Assembly: GCA_027488845.1 (NCBI GenBank)
Contig: JAIYBC010000038.1
Coordinates: 1-47,542, forward strand
DNA from: Verrucomicrobiales bacterium
Lineage (GTDB): Bacteria > Verrucomicrobiota > Verrucomicrobiia > Limisphaerales > UBA9464
DNA: 47,542 nt
Direction of reading: 5' to 3'
Part shown: piece after piece, positions 26,826 through 36,936 of the stretch
Layout: each line of letters opens with the position of its first letter
Numbering within the stretch: the first letter of the stretch is position 1
Made by a program: the position numbers and the translations under genes
Notes under the pieces: model-generated
The model's database searches: none
What the model saw: the letters and a program-made list of their open reading frames with translations, nothing else
What the model was told of the DNA's origin: nothing

Positions 26826-28538
26826 ATGTCCCCACGCACCGGCATCGCCCAACTCCCCGAAGGGACGCCCCATGGACTGGAGCCGGTCAGGACGCTTGTC
26901 GACGAGTTGCTCGAGGACCAGCGCCGCCTGACCGCCGTCGAGCGCTTCTCGCAACGGCATGCCGACGCCAGGGCGCCGCTGCTCGAGTCGCACTACCGGG
27001 ATCTGCTGCCGCTGTCCGCGCCGCTTCCCGGCGAGCAGTACGCCTTCGAGGTGGACCTCGACGCCTGCAGCGGATGCAAGGGCTGCGTCACCGCGTGCCA
27101 TTCGATGAACGGTCTCGACGACAACGAGACCTGGCGCGAAGTCGGCTTCATCGTCGGCCACGCCGCCCCGAAGCCCTCCGGTCCGTTCCGGCCCTCGGCG
27201 GACGCCCCGGTGATCCCTTTGACCCAGGTGGTCACCACCGCCTGCCACCATTGCGCGGATCCCGGCTGCCTCAACGGCTGCCCCGTGCTCGCCTACGACA
27301 AGGATCCGGCCACCGGCATCGTCCGGCACCTCGACGACCAGTGCATGGGTTGCAGCTACTGCATCCTGAAGTGCCCCTACGAGGTCCCGAAGTATTCCAA
27401 GGAACGCGGCATCGTGCGGAAGTGCGATCTCTGCCAGGGACGCCTTGCGGCCGGTGAGGCGCCGGCGTGCGTCCAAGGCTGCCCGAACGAGGCCATCCGG
27501 ATCCGTCGCGTGCGGACGGCGGACCTGATCGCGACCCATCGTCCACAGGAGGCCGCGACGGCGAACACCTTCCTTCCGGGTTCGCCGGACCCGTCGATCA
27601 CCGCGCCGTCGACCCTCTACCGATCGCGCCATCCCGGGACCGGTCTGCGCCCGGCCGACCAGGACGTTCCGCGGTTGGATCCGCCCCACGTTCCGCTGGT
27701 GCTGCTGCTGGTCCTCAGCCAGGCGTCTGCCGGCCTCGCCCTCGCCCTTCCCTGCGTCGCCGGCTTCGCGGCGCCGACGGCGTTCCGGGTGCTGCTCGTC
27801 GCCTCCGGCGTCCTGCTGGCCCTCGGCATGGCCGCCTCGGTCGCGCACCTGGGCCGGCCCACGAAGGCCTGGCGCGCGTTCCTCGGATGGCGCCGCAGTT
27901 GGCTGAGCCGCGAGATCCTGGCCCTGAACCTGTTCGCCGGCGCCCTCGCCGCGGCGGCCGCCTCGGCCTGGATTCCCGCCTTCCAGGGACTCCGTCTTCC
28001 CTTGGCGCTCGCCGCCTCGGCCACCGGCCTGTTCGCGGTCTTCAGCTCCGCGATGGTGTACGTCGACACGCGCCGACCGGTCTGGGATGCGACGCGGACC
28101 TTCGGCCAGTTCCTCGGGACGACCGGCCTGCTCGGGGCAACGCTCACGGCCGTTGCCCTGGGTTGGACCGCGACGGCCGGACATCCGGAACTGCTCCCCG
28201 CGGTCCGCACCGCCGCGATCGTCGCGGCGCTGTTCCGCACCGCGCTGTTCGTGTGGAACCGCGTCTGCCACCGCGCCGCGCTCGCAGACCGTTGCTCGCC
28301 CGTCCACGCCAACGCCCGGGCCCTCGCGGAGCTGCTTCCCGCGGTGATCCCGGTGCGCAACGGGCTCTTCCTCGTCTCGACCGTGGCGGGGCTCGCCGCG
28401 CTGGCCGGCCCCGCTTCGTCTGCCGCGGCGTGGGCCGGACTTTCCGCCCTCACCACCGTCACCTCGGAACTGTTGGGCCGCATCGTCTTCTTCGTGACCG
28501 GCACCGCGCGACGCATGCCCGGAGGCATCCCCACATGA
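26826..28538 (+). CDS. DmsB-DmsC fusion: four-cluster ferredoxin plus membrane anchor
   Basis: A protein of 570 residues. Residues about 75-235 have cysteine groups of a DmsB/NrfC-type polyferredoxin: [64 protein letters not shown], enough for four [4Fe-4S] clusters. From about 285 on there are about eight membrane spans resembling the DMSO reductase anchor DmsC ([23 protein letters not shown] and [17 protein letters not shown] are typical). In DMSO reductase the anchor oxidises menaquinol. This would give the nitrate reductase quinol as donor. The stop overlaps the start of the catalytic subunit (ATGA). The order B-C-A in one fused and one separate gene is unusual compared with dmsABC. Confidence 0.88.
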   Translation: MSPRTGIAQLPEGTPHGLEPVRTLVDELLEDQRRLTAVERFSQRHADARAPLLESHYRDLLPLSAPLPGEQYAFEVDLDACSGCKGCVTACHSMNGLDDNETWREVGFIVGHAAPKPSGPFRPSADAPVIPLTQVVTTACHHCADPGCLNGCPVLAYDKDPATGIVRHLDDQCMGCSYCILKCPYEVPKYSKERGIVRKCDLCQGRLAAGEAPACVQGCPNEAIRIRRVRTADLIATHRPQEAATANTFLPGSPDPSITAPSTLYRSRHPGTGLRPADQDVPRLDPPHVPLVLLLVLSQASAGLALALPCVAGFAAPTAFRVLLVASGVLLALGMAASVAHLGRPTKAWRAFLGWRRSWLSREILALNLFAGALAAAAASAWIPAFQGLRLPLALAASATGLFAVFSSAMVYVDTRRPVWDATRTFGQFLGTTGLLGATLTAVALGWTATAGHPELLPAVRTAAIVAALFRTALFVWNRVCHRAALADRCSPVHANARALAELLPAVIPVRNGLFLVSTVAGLAALAGPASSAAAWAGLSALTTVTSELLGRIVFFVTGTARRMPGGIPT

Positions 28539-30772
28539 CCGAACAGACAAAGGTCCCGGCCTCCGCACCGAGCGACTCCCTGCTGCGACGTTGGACCGGT
28601 CCCCAGACCTCCGACCTCGTCCTTTCGCCGGGGCGGTTCGGACTCGGACGCGTGCCTCTCCGCCTCGAGCCCGACGCGACCACCGGGATGGTGTGCGGCT
28701 TCTGCGCCACCGGCTGCGGGTTGCAGGTGCATCTCCGCGACGGGGAGGCCCTGAACCTCAGCGGCGACCCCGACTACCCGGTGAACCTCGGCATGGCCTG
28801 TCCGAAGGGTTGGGAGGCGCTCGCGCCGCTCCGTTCCCCGGACCGCGCCGTCACGCCGCTGTTGCGCAACCCGGCCACCGGCCAGATGGAGCCCGTCTCC
28901 TGGGTCCGCGCGCTGGACGAGTTCACGGTCCGGATGAAGACCGTCCAGGCGGCGCACGGCCCCCACAGCATCGCCTTCCTCAGCACCGGCCAGATCTGCA
29001 CCGAGGAGATGGCGCTGCTCGGCATGCTGTTCAAGTTCGGCATGGGAGGGCTCCACGGCGATTCCAACACCCGGCAGTGCATGGCCACCGCCCACGTCGC
29101 CTACAAGCAGAGCCTCGGCTTCGACGCCCCGCCCTACACCTACGCCGACTTCGAGCAGTCGGACGTGCTCGTCTTCGTCGGGGCCAACCCCTGCATCGCC
29201 CACCCGATCCTCTGGCAACGCGTCCTCCGGAACCCGCACCGTCCCGAGATCCTCGTCCTGGATCCCCGACGGACCGAGACCGCGATGAACGCCACGCAGC
29301 ACCTCGCGCTGCGGCCCAAGTCGGACCTCACCCTGCTCTACGGCATCGCCGCGGCCCTCGTCGCCCGCGGGGCCGTGGACCGGGACTTCGTCGAGGCCTA
29401 CACCACCGGCTTCGACGGGTTCGAGGCGTTCCTCGGGGCCTTCACCCCGGAACGGGCCTGCTCCGAGTCGGGGATCACCCGCGAGGCGTTCGACCGGGCG
29501 GTGGACACCATAGCCCGGGGACGTCGCGTCAGCTTCTGGTGGACCATGGGCGTGAACCAGGGCCACGAGTCCACGCGGACCGCCCAGGCCCTGATCGACC
29601 TCGCGCTGATGACCGGCAGCTTCGGACGCCCCGGCACCGGTGCGAACTCGATCACCGGCCAGTGCAACGCGATGGGTTCGCGGCTCTACTCGAACGTCAC
29701 GTCCCTTCCGGCGGGACGCGACTTCCGCAACGCGGAGCACCGGGCCGAGGTTTCGCGGTTGCTCGGGATTCCCGGGGACAGGATCCCCGACGAGCCCTCG
29801 CTCGCCTACGACCAGATCCTCGAGGGGATCGAGAAGGGCGACATCCGCGGGCTCTGGGTCATCGCCACCAACACCGCGCATTCATGGATCGAGCAGGACC
29901 GTTTCCGACGGCTGGTCGGGAAGCTCGACTTCCTCGTGGTCCAGGACCTCTACGCCTCCACCGACACCGCCCGCCTGGCCCATCTTGTCCTGCCCGCCGC
30001 GGGTTGGGGCGAGAAGGACGGGACGCTCATCAACTCGGAGCGCCGCATCGGCCTGGTGAAACGGGTGCTGCGGGCGCCGGGCGAGGCCCTGGCCGACTTC
30101 CACATCTTCCGGCTGGTCGCCGAAGCCTGGGGCTGCGGCGGGCTTTTCCGCGAATGGACCGACCCCGAGGCGGCCTTCGGCATCCTCCAACGCCTCAGCC
30201 GCGGCACCCCCTGCGACATCGCCGGGATCCGCGGTTACCGGCATCTCGACGAATGCGGCGGGATCCAGTGGCCCTTTCCCGAGACGGCCGCAGCCGGCAC
30301 ATCCGATCCGGTCCGCGAGCGGCGTCTGTTCGAGGATGGACGGTTCTTCACGCCGGATGGCCGGGCTCGGTTCCTGTACGAGGAGCCGCGGGGGGTTCCG
30401 GAGCCCGCCGACGCCGAGTACCCGTTCATCCTGCTCACCGGCCGCGGCACCAGCGCCCAGTGGCACACGAACACCCGTACGGAGAAGTCCGCGGTGCTCC
30501 GGTCCCTCTACCCGGCCGAGGTGTACTGCGAGATCCATCCCGACGACGCGGCCCGGCTGCGGGTGGAGACCGGCACCCGGCTCCGGATCCGCTCGCGTCG
30601 GGCGTCCATCGAGGCCCAGGCCTTCGTCACGCCCACCGTGCAACCCGGCCAGGTCTTCCTCCCGATGCACTACGTCGAGGTGAACCGCCTCACCCGCTCC
30701 ACCTTCGACCCGCATTCCCGTCAGCCGAGCTACAAGCACTGCGCCGTCCACGTCGGACGCGCGGCCGGCTGA
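28535..30772 (+). CDS. Molybdopterin nitrate reductase, catalytic subunit (NasA/NarB-like)
   Basis: A protein of 745 residues. The N-terminal [4Fe-4S] motif is Cys54-x2-Cys57-x3-Cys61-x27-Cys89 (CGFCATGCG to MACPKG). Molybdopterin-binding blocks include [52 protein letters not shown] and [18 protein letters not shown]; the last, with the catalytic Cys, is characteristic of assimilatory nitrate reductases. The C-terminal domain carries [17 protein letters not shown]. No Tat signal is present, so the active site faces the cytoplasm as in NarB/NasA. It converts nitrate to nitrite for the nirA product. It is the last gene of the nitrate operon and overlaps the DmsBC fusion by four bases. Confidence 0.92.
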   Translation: MTEQTKVPASAPSDSLLRRWTGPQTSDLVLSPGRFGLGRVPLRLEPDATTGMVCGFCATGCGLQVHLRDGEALNLSGDPDYPVNLGMACPKGWEALAPLRSPDRAVTPLLRNPATGQMEPVSWVRALDEFTVRMKTVQAAHGPHSIAFLSTGQICTEEMALLGMLFKFGMGGLHGDSNTRQCMATAHVAYKQSLGFDAPPYTYADFEQSDVLVFVGANPCIAHPILWQRVLRNPHRPEILVLDPRRTETAMNATQHLALRPKSDLTLLYGIAAALVARGAVDRDFVEAYTTGFDGFEAFLGAFTPERACSESGITREAFDRAVDTIARGRRVSFWWTMGVNQGHESTRTAQALIDLALMTGSFGRPGTGANSITGQCNAMGSRLYSNVTSLPAGRDFRNAEHRAEVSRLLGIPGDRIPDEPSLAYDQILEGIEKGDIRGLWVIATNTAHSWIEQDRFRRLVGKLDFLVVQDLYASTDTARLAHLVLPAAGWGEKDGTLINSERRIGLVKRVLRAPGEALADFHIFRLVAEAWGCGGLFREWTDPEAAFGILQRLSRGTPCDIAGIRGYRHLDECGGIQWPFPETAAAGTSDPVRERRLFEDGRFFTPDGRARFLYEEPRGVPEPADAEYPFILLTGRGTSAQWHTNTRTEKSAVLRSLYPAEVYCEIHPDDAARLRVETGTRLRIRSRRASIEAQAFVTPTVQPGQVFLPMHYVEVNRLTRSTFDPHSRQPSYKHCAVHVGRAAG

Positions 30773-30805
30773 CCCGGCGGACAGGGCAAGGCGGCGCGCC
30801 CAAGG

Positions 30806-33586
30806 TCAGAGGCTGCTCTCATCGCCGGGCCGTTCCGGGAACTGGAGCTTCAACACGGTCCCCGTACCCGGCGTGGAGTCGAGCGTCAGCGCACCGCGCA
30901 GCTCCGACGCCCTTTCGAGCAGGGTCACCATCCCGAAACCTTCCCTGCGCGACTGGGCGACGTCGAAGCCCCGTCCGTCGTCGGCGATCTCCAGGTGGAT
31001 CCAGCCGGCCACCGGACTGGGCTGGAGCCGGATGGTGATCCGGGTCGGCTCGGCGTGGCGGAGCGAGTTGGAGACGGCCTCGCGGACGAGGTTGGCCAGG
31101 TGGAGGACGCTCCGTCGTGGCAGGTTGCGGGTGTCGACGGCGATCTCGAGCTCGAAGCGGATCGGGAGGCTTCGCTGGAGACGGTCCACCAGTCCCTGGA
31201 GGATCTCGGCGAAGGTGCGGTGCGACGAGGACTCGTCCTTGAGCGTGAGCAGGAACTCGCGGAGTTCGACGAGGGTCTCCTGCACCAGCCGGTGTCCGGC
31301 CTCGACCCCTTCACGGGCGCGGGGCGGCTGCAGGTCCAGGTTCCGGAGGGCGTGCTGCAGATGGAGGCCCACCGCATAGAGGTTCTGAACCGTGCCGTCA
31401 TGCAGGTCCCGCGAGAGGCGGGCCCGCTCGCGATGGGCCTGCGCGAGACGCCGGTTCGCGGACTGAAGGCGGTGGAGCATCTCCGCCTGGTGTTTCCGCG
31501 CACGGATCTGGAGGAACAGCACCTGGGTGGCCAACAGGGTGAACACGGTCCCGCATCCCGACATCCAGAGCGCGAGACGCCGCTCCGACTGGTCCCGGAA
31601 ATGTTCCGTGGTCCATTGGTCGAACCAGAAGACGGAATCCTGGATCTCGATCCTGCCGGAGCGCTGGATGTCCGGATCCTCCGGACGGGCCGACCGGGGA
31701 TGACGGCGGGCGCTGTGATACAGGACGTCGCCCCTCGAGCTCCCGGCGGTGCCGGCGCGCACCTCCAACCCGAAATCCGGATGCGAGTGGGAGATCTCCG
31801 CGTCGAGGATCTCCCCGAAGTCGACGTCGACGAAGGCCACGCCCTGCCAGTCGGCCGGGACGATGCGGAGCGGATCCCGGGGCGGTTGGCGTTGGACCGG
31901 GGCGTAGATGCGGATGCCCCGGACCTCCTGGCCCCGCCATTCCGGAGGGGCGATCGGCTCAACCCCGGACGCGACCGTGCCGGCCAGCGCCAGCGCGAGA
32001 GCGACGCGTTCGGGCCCGGGACCGTCGGACGCGGCGCGGGGATGTCTCCGGAGCAGGTCCCGGCCCAACACGGTGTGGTTGGTCCTCCAGAACTCCTCGG
32101 GAAGCGACCGCGGCCGGTAGAGCACCACGGGAAGCCGGGGCTTGCCGATCAGCCGCTCGGGGAACGGATCGGCCGGGTCCAGCGGCGCCTCGATCCGGAA
32201 GTCGAATCCATGGCGGTCCGACCAGATCCGCGAGGCCGCGGCCTCGCCGCCGGCAGGAACCTGCTCGGCATAGCCGATCCCGGCGAACCCAAGCAGGGCT
32301 TCCTCCGCGCTCCGGGTCCGGAGCCACGGCCCCAATCCGTCCGGATCGCGCAGGCCCCCTTCGGCGATCGAATCCCGGAAGCCGTTCACCAGGCGGGTAT
32401 GGCCTCGGACCTGCGTGGTGATCGCCCGCCGGATCCGGGCGGAGATGTCCTCGGCCCGAGCGGCGTCGAGGCGTCGCGCCCGGGCGGACATCAGCTGGTA
32501 CGTGAGTCCCGTGAGGAGCAGTCCACCGCACAGCACGGCGGCGGCCGGACGGAACATCGGCTGGAACAGGGCCGGCAGCACGCGCCGCAGGGGAAGGGCG
32601 GCCTGCAGAAGCGCCAGGGAGACGACCGCACCCAGGGCCCAGGGCCAACCGGCACGGGTCAGGGCAACCCGGCGTTCGCGGCCGAGGAAGACCTCGGGGT
32701 AGCCGCCACGTCCGCGCTCCCACAGGGCCTGCACGGCGGTGCCGGGGAGCCGCTTCTCGAAGAGGACGACGTCGTCGTAGGCGACGTCGAAGTGGTTCTG
32801 GCCGCGGGCCGCGGTCTCGGCCAGCCAACGCCGGACCTCCCCGCCAGGGAAGCCTCTCCAACTGCCATACTCGCTGAGGCTGCCCCGCGGGGCCTCCCCA
32901 CAGAGCCGCAGGCTGGCATTGACCGGCTCGCCATTGCCCCAGCCCTGCCGGGCCGACAGCTCTCTTCCGTCGATCCGGATCTCCATCCACGCCGGATCCA
33001 CCGCCAGCGAAAGGTGGAACCAACGTCCCACCGGCACCGTGTTCGTGGTGGAGAAGGCGACCTTGTTCGTCCAGATGCCCGGAACCTTGGAATCACGGAC
33101 CCTCTGTTCGAAGAAGACCTGACCGTTCGTGACGCCCAGGTAGGAGCGGTACCCGGGCCCGGTGAGCGAGGCGAGATCGAAGGAGATCCGGGAGACCGGG
33201 GTGGCGTTGGAAGGGATCCGGGCCCAGAAGGCGAGGGTCCAGGCGGAAGCCCCCTCGGGAAACCGGCCGAGTTCCACGGTCGAGATCGGCGGGACCTGGT
33301 AGTGCCAGTTCCCGGACTCCTCGACGGCCACCGCGGAACCCCATCTCTCCAGGCGCATTCCATGGTAGGGATCCGACCATTCCCTTTCACCGGAACCCCA
33401 CAACATCGGAGTGCCGGCCGGCCATCCCTGGGGTCGGAGGCCGATCCACTGGGTGGTTCCGTACCAGACGAGGATGGCGAACAGCAGCAGACCCCAGGCG
33501 AGGCGGAACCGGGGATCCCACACGGGGACGTTCGGGGACGGCGACGGAGGTGATCCCTCACGTTCCTTGGGGTCGCCGTTTTTCAC
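30806..33586 (-). CDS. Sensor histidine kinase with LamG/concanavalin-like and CHASE-like sensor regions
   Basis: A protein of 926 residues from a GTG start that overlaps the response regulator stop (GTGA). Membrane spans are at about 29-48, 310-335, 345-367 and 671-696. Between the first two is a beta-rich region (ASAWTLAFWARIPS; GRWFHLSLAVDPAWMEIRID) resembling LamG/concanavalin folds. Residues about 373-614 resemble a CHASE domain (GFAGIGYAEQV; VAFVDVDFGEILD). The kinase is HisKA_3 type, RLSRDLHDGTVQNLYAVG with His729, followed by NSLRHA, IADDGRGFD and GFGMVTLLERA for ATP binding. NarX-like kinases of this type pair with NarL/FixJ regulators. The signal is unknown. It runs toward nitrate reductase with only 33 bases between the stops. 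Confidence 0.85.
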   Translation of the reverse strand: MKNGDPKEREGSPPSPSPNVPVWDPRFRLAWGLLLFAILVWYGTTQWIGLRPQGWPAGTPMLWGSGEREWSDPYHGMRLERWGSAVAVEESGNWHYQVPPISTVELGRFPEGASAWTLAFWARIPSNATPVSRISFDLASLTGPGYRSYLGVTNGQVFFEQRVRDSKVPGIWTNKVAFSTTNTVPVGRWFHLSLAVDPAWMEIRIDGRELSARQGWGNGEPVNASLRLCGEAPRGSLSEYGSWRGFPGGEVRRWLAETAARGQNHFDVAYDDVVLFEKRLPGTAVQALWERGRGGYPEVFLGRERRVALTRAGWPWALGAVVSLALLQAALPLRRVLPALFQPMFRPAAAVLCGGLLLTGLTYQLMSARARRLDAARAEDISARIRRAITTQVRGHTRLVNGFRDSIAEGGLRDPDGLGPWLRTRSAEEALLGFAGIGYAEQVPAGGEAAASRIWSDRHGFDFRIEAPLDPADPFPERLIGKPRLPVVLYRPRSLPEEFWRTNHTVLGRDLLRRHPRAASDGPGPERVALALALAGTVASGVEPIAPPEWRGQEVRGIRIYAPVQRQPPRDPLRIVPADWQGVAFVDVDFGEILDAEISHSHPDFGLEVRAGTAGSSRGDVLYHSARRHPRSARPEDPDIQRSGRIEIQDSVFWFDQWTTEHFRDQSERRLALWMSGCGTVFTLLATQVLFLQIRARKHQAEMLHRLQSANRRLAQAHRERARLSRDLHDGTVQNLYAVGLHLQHALRNLDLQPPRAREGVEAGHRLVQETLVELREFLLTLKDESSSHRTFAEILQGLVDRLQRSLPIRFELEIAVDTRNLPRRSVLHLANLVREAVSNSLRHAEPTRITIRLQPSPVAGWIHLEIADDGRGFDVAQSRREGFGMVTLLERASELRGALTLDSTPGTGTVLKLQFPERPGDESSL

Positions 33587-34260
33587 GGACTCGGACGTTG
33601 GCGCAGCCAAAGGGCGACGGCACCCGCACGGTTCTTCACCTCCAGCTTGGAGTAGATCGTGGTGAGCATGTTGCGGACGGTGCCCTCGGTCAGGAGCAGT
33701 TCGGCGGAGATCTCCTTGTTCACCTTGCCCTGGGAAAGCAGGGCGACGACGCGCTGTTCCTGGGGCGTGAGCCTCTGCAGGCGGCCCTTTGGCGTTGCGG
33801 CCACCGTCGAAGGCGGCCGGCGGCCCGGGAACGAGTTCGCCACCAGGATCCGCGTGATGACGGGATCGATCACCGCCCCGCCGCGGGCCACGGCCAGGAT
33901 CGCCGTGCCCAACTCGGCCTGTTCCAGGTCCTTCAGCATGTAGCCATCCGCACCGGCATCCAGCGAGTTGAGGACCGTCTCCTCGTCGCCGTAGGAGGTC
34001 AGCATGAGCACCTTCGGGGCGTCCGGCCGGGACTTGACCTGCCGGCACAGCTCGATGCCGGAAAGGTCCGGAAGCCGGATGTCGAGGATCACCACGTCGG
34101 GATTCGACTGCGGAACCAGCCTGAGCGCCTCCGCGGCCGTCGCGGCCTCCCCCACCACCTCGACCTTGGGTTCATCCGACAGGATCGCCCGGATCCCCAC
34201 CCGGACCACCGCATGGTCGTCCACCAACAACACTCGGACCGGCGTAAGGGGTGTGGCCAT
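33583..34260 (-). CDS. NarL/FixJ-family response regulator
   Basis: A protein of 225 residues. The receiver domain has acidic DD (LLVDDHAVVRVG), the phosphoacceptor Asp in VVILDIRLPDLSG, the Thr/Ser position in MLTSYGDEETV and Lys in GADGYMLKD. A LuxR-type helix-turn-helix follows: RLTPQEQRVVALLSQGKVNKEISAELLLTEGTVRNMLTTIYSKLEVKNR. It is co-translated with the sensor kinase encoded directly downstream. The target genes are unknown; an 11-bp inverted repeat 155 bases upstream may be an autoregulatory site. Confidence 0.93.
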   Translation of the reverse strand: MATPLTPVRVLLVDDHAVVRVGIRAILSDEPKVEVVGEAATAAEALRLVPQSNPDVVILDIRLPDLSGIELCRQVKSRPDAPKVLMLTSYGDEETVLNSLDAGADGYMLKDLEQAELGTAILAVARGGAVIDPVITRILVANSFPGRRPPSTVAATPKGRLQRLTPQEQRVVALLSQGKVNKEISAELLLTEGTVRNMLTTIYSKLEVKNRAGAVALWLRQRPSP

Positions 34261-34562
34261 GTAGGAACAGGGGAAGCGTTCGGAGTTCGGGTGGCCGGAG
34301 GTTGGACGAATCCCCGCGGGAAATCCATCGGCTCCGGAGGGATTCCATCCGACGGATTCCTTTCAACCGCTTCGATTTCCGCAAGCGTACCGCGTCCGGA
34401 AACTCCCCGGTACTGAGGAATGTCATGTCTGCGGGGTGACATTCCTCCGGAACCCGGGAGGAAAGTCGTAAGCGACACCCTTTGTGGGTCGAGGGGAACC
34501 TGTTAGACGGGGCCTGCAATGACTGAACCCGCAAGCGGTCCGGCGAAGCCCACGGGACTCCG
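34261..34562. other. Divergent intergenic region of the response regulator and an unknown gene
   Basis: No gene was seen. It contains the inverted repeat described separately at 34415-34447 and should hold promoters for both directions. Confidence 0.5.
34415..34447. promoter_or_regulatory. Perfect 11-bp inverted repeat, candidate operator
   Basis: GAGGAATGTCA (34415-34425) and TGACATTCCTC (34437-34447) are exact reverse complements with an 11-base spacer. Centre-to-centre distance is 22 bp, two helical turns, suitable for a dimeric regulator. It lies between the divergent starts of the NarL-like regulator and the gene at 34563. No T-run follows, so a terminator is less likely. Confidence 0.5.
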
Positions 34563-35195
34563 ATGATGCCCGGGGACGACGAGATCCCCTCCGTGTCCGG
34601 TCGTCCGGTTTCCGCTTCGTCGGTCGGCGGTTCGGGGTTCCAAGAGGTGTACCCGGATCCGCGCGAACGGGCGGCCCTGCTGTACGAACTGGTCTTTCGG
34701 CGCCTGCCTGAGGCGGCCCCGGATCCCGCCCGGGCCACCGTGGCCGAAGCGCGTTCGACGCTGTCCGCATTGCTGGAGGAATTGGTCCGGAAGCGGCGGA
34801 AGCTGGAGAATCCCACCGCACGGCCCTTCCCCTCGGACCTCACGGTGGAGGAGGTCCGCATCCTGGGACAAAGGGCACACCTGTACCGGTTGCCACATCC
34901 GGAATTCCTGCCGGGCGCCTACCTGATGCTCGTGCTTCCGCCGGGCGAGACGCGGGGCCCCCGATGCTTCTTCCTCGAGCGGACCGCATCGCCGTGGGGA
35001 CGCGACATCGGGAGACTGGCGTTCCTCGATTGGAACGGAGGCGGCCGGGTCGACGCCGGGATCGTGATCCAGCCGAACCGCGATGCCTTCCTGGGCGGCG
35101 TGGAGGTCGCCCTGCGCTCCTGGACCGATCGGCCGAGGAGGCAGGAAACGGGCTCCGAGGGGACAGCGGCGGAAGTCAGTCCACCGCGTCCGTGA
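34563..35195 (+). CDS. Unknown protein
   Basis: A protein of 210 residues that I do not recognise. Residues about 33-85 are helical and charged ([34 protein letters not shown]). The second half appears to be beta-rich: [53 protein letters not shown]. No signal or membrane segment. Its 3' end overlaps the convergent pseudopilin gene by 20 bases. Coding status rests on an uninterrupted frame from an ATG after a divergent promoter region; antisense frames here have no better claim. Confidence 0.55.
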   Translation: MMPGDDEIPSVSGRPVSASSVGGSGFQEVYPDPRERAALLYELVFRRLPEAAPDPARATVAEARSTLSALLEELVRKRRKLENPTARPFPSDLTVEEVRILGQRAHLYRLPHPEFLPGAYLMLVLPPGETRGPRCFFLERTASPWGRDIGRLAFLDWNGGGRVDAGIVIQPNRDAFLGGVEVALRSWTDRPRRQETGSEGTAAEVSPPRP

Positions 35196-35946
35196 ATTGG
35201 CCACGCCGCCAATCGTTGTCCCGATGGGTCCTCCACGTACGGTTGGTCCGACGCTGCTCCGCATGGCCGTCGCCGTAGGTGATGTTGGCGAGATCTCCTG
35301 GGTGCCGCCCCAGCAGGCGTGCCTGCTGGTTGGCGGATGCCGCGTCGTCGAACGCCCAAGGCTGCGGATACATGCCGCCCCGTGACGGGGAGCCATTGGC
35401 CCGCCCCGCATCGCCAAGCAGGATGAAGGAGGCCGGACTCGCGAAGGAGGAAGGGGGCGTGGTCTCGTTGAATCCGAAGTCCGGATTGGCCAGGTACCAG
35501 GACCGCTGCGACGCCCCTTCGAGGTTCGCCTCATTGTGGTTGTTCCCGTAGTCGGTGGTGAACCAGGCACCCGGCTTGGGGGCCTCCCAGCGGGGACCAT
35601 TCGGGCAACGGAACACGTTGGTGGCGGTGCCCAGGTACGGAAGCAGCAGCTGACGATAGGAATAGGGCGCCCGGGCCTCGGCCGTGTCCGGCGTTCCGGC
35701 AGGTGCGGTGCGTTCGGTGACCGACGCCGGAAACCGGTCCAGGTTGTCGGACACGTACAGGGTGTAGCCGATGCCGATCTGGCGGACGTTCCCGAGGCAC
35801 TGCGTCCGCTTGGCGGTGGATTTCGCCCGGGCGAGCGCCGGAAGGAGCATGCCTGCGAGGATGGCGATGATGGCGATGACGACGAGGAGTTCGATCAGGG
35901 TGAAGGCACCCGGGTCGGACGGCCTACGGGATGGATGGGAGGACAT
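35176..35946 (-). CDS. Type II secretion-like pseudopilin (prepilin-type N-terminal methylation protein)
   Basis: A protein of 256 residues. The leader [14 protein letters not shown] precedes [20 protein letters not shown] with Glu5. The domain [24 protein letters not shown] matches the same family as the gene at 1154, and the end holds the H-x-G block [21 protein letters not shown] seen in the family. It shares the leader almost exactly with the first copy, though the soluble domains differ. It follows the M14 gene by 102 bases on the same strand but with no functional link. Confidence 0.85.
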   Translation of the reverse strand: MSSHPSRRPSDPGAFTLIELLVVIAIIAILAGMLLPALARAKSTAKRTQCLGNVRQIGIGYTLYVSDNLDRFPASVTERTAPAGTPDTAEARAPYSYRQLLLPYLGTATNVFRCPNGPRWEAPKPGAWFTTDYGNNHNEANLEGASQRSWYLANPDFGFNETTPPSSFASPASFILLGDAGRANGSPSRGGMYPQPWAFDDAASANQQARLLGRHPGDLANITYGDGHAEQRRTNRTWRTHRDNDWRRGQFTDAVD

Positions 35947-36048
35947 GACACGTTGGCTGAGATTCGGAGTCGCCTCCCCGTTTTCCGGGGTCGGTGTCCG
36001 TTGGATTGGAATCCTCCCGTGGTACGGGTCGGGGAAAGCGGGTTCGCC

Positions 36049-36915
36049 TCAGATGTTTGCGGCGACGGCTTGGAGGTAGCGGTTCTCGACCAGGATGGTC
36101 TTGAGAGCGGCGACCAAGGCATCGACCTGGCGGTGGAGCGGCGCCTTCTGCGGGGTCTCGAAGGTGATCTCGAACGGCGGTTGGGACTGGTTGGGAACGG
36201 ATTGGAGCATCCCCGGATATCCTTGGTGGATGATTCCGGACCGGGCGTCGAAACCGTCGATCACGACGCCATGGTTGCGGGGCAGGAAGCGTCCCGCCTC
36301 GAACAGCGCCGGCTTCAGCAGGTGCTCCGAAAGCACGTTGCCCTTCACGAAGCCGTACAGGCCGTCGCTGGTGTCGTCGCTGTGCAGGGTGATGATCCCG
36401 TGGAACGACTGCATCCAGATCTCGGACTCGAGGAACTTCACCTCCGGCTGCTTCGTCCCGGACCAGAACTCGCGGTTGAGGTCGCGTCCGCTCCGCGAAT
36501 GGCGGGTGCCGTCCTCGAAGCCGGTCGGGTTGCAGACGGGGTAGATGAACAACGCATAGCCCTCGGCGATGGACGGGTTGTCCTCGAGCGCCTGCAGGAA
36601 CCGGGGCAAAGCCAGGGCGCCGATGGGTTCGTCGCCGTGGATGGTGGCGAAGATGCCGATGCGCTGGACGTCCCCGCCGCCCTGCCGTCCGACGTACAGG
36701 TAACGCGGGAGGGTGTAGTCCTCGCCGTCCTGCTGGAAGCGTCCATGGGAGACGCCCACCAGGCGCCGCGACGACTCGGCGATGCGGTCGAGGGGCTCCA
36801 GGATCCGGCGGAGCGAACGCCGCGCGCCGGCCGCGGGCGTGCACGTCGACGCGGCGACCTGGGAGGCGGCGTCGAGGGCGGACGGGGAGGATTCCGGGAT
36901 CACGAGGGTGGACAT
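36049..36915 (-). CDS. M14-family zinc carboxypeptidase / AstE-AspA-like deacylase
   Basis: A protein of 288 residues. Zinc ligands are His93-x2-Glu96 (IFATIHGDEP) and His178 (ITLHSDD), and the general base is probably Glu253 (ITFETP). The substrate-binding block NPTGFEDGTRHSRSGRDLNREFW carries the Arg/Asn residues of the M14 family. Length and HGDEP favour the succinylglutamate desuccinylase/aspartoacylase group of amidohydrolases over digestive carboxypeptidases. No signal peptide was seen, so it is cytoplasmic. The gene follows the second sulfate-binding protein by 21 bases, which suggests co-transcription; a link with sulfur-compound acquisition is possible but unproven. Confidence 0.8.
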   Translation of the reverse strand: MSTLVIPESSPSALDAASQVAASTCTPAAGARRSLRRILEPLDRIAESSRRLVGVSHGRFQQDGEDYTLPRYLYVGRQGGGDVQRIGIFATIHGDEPIGALALPRFLQALEDNPSIAEGYALFIYPVCNPTGFEDGTRHSRSGRDLNREFWSGTKQPEVKFLESEIWMQSFHGIITLHSDDTSDGLYGFVKGNVLSEHLLKPALFEAGRFLPRNHGVVIDGFDARSGIIHQGYPGMLQSVPNQSQPPFEITFETPQKAPLHRQVDALVAALKTILVENRYLQAVAANI

Positions 36916-36936
36916 GGGGTTGCGGGGGAAAAGGGA

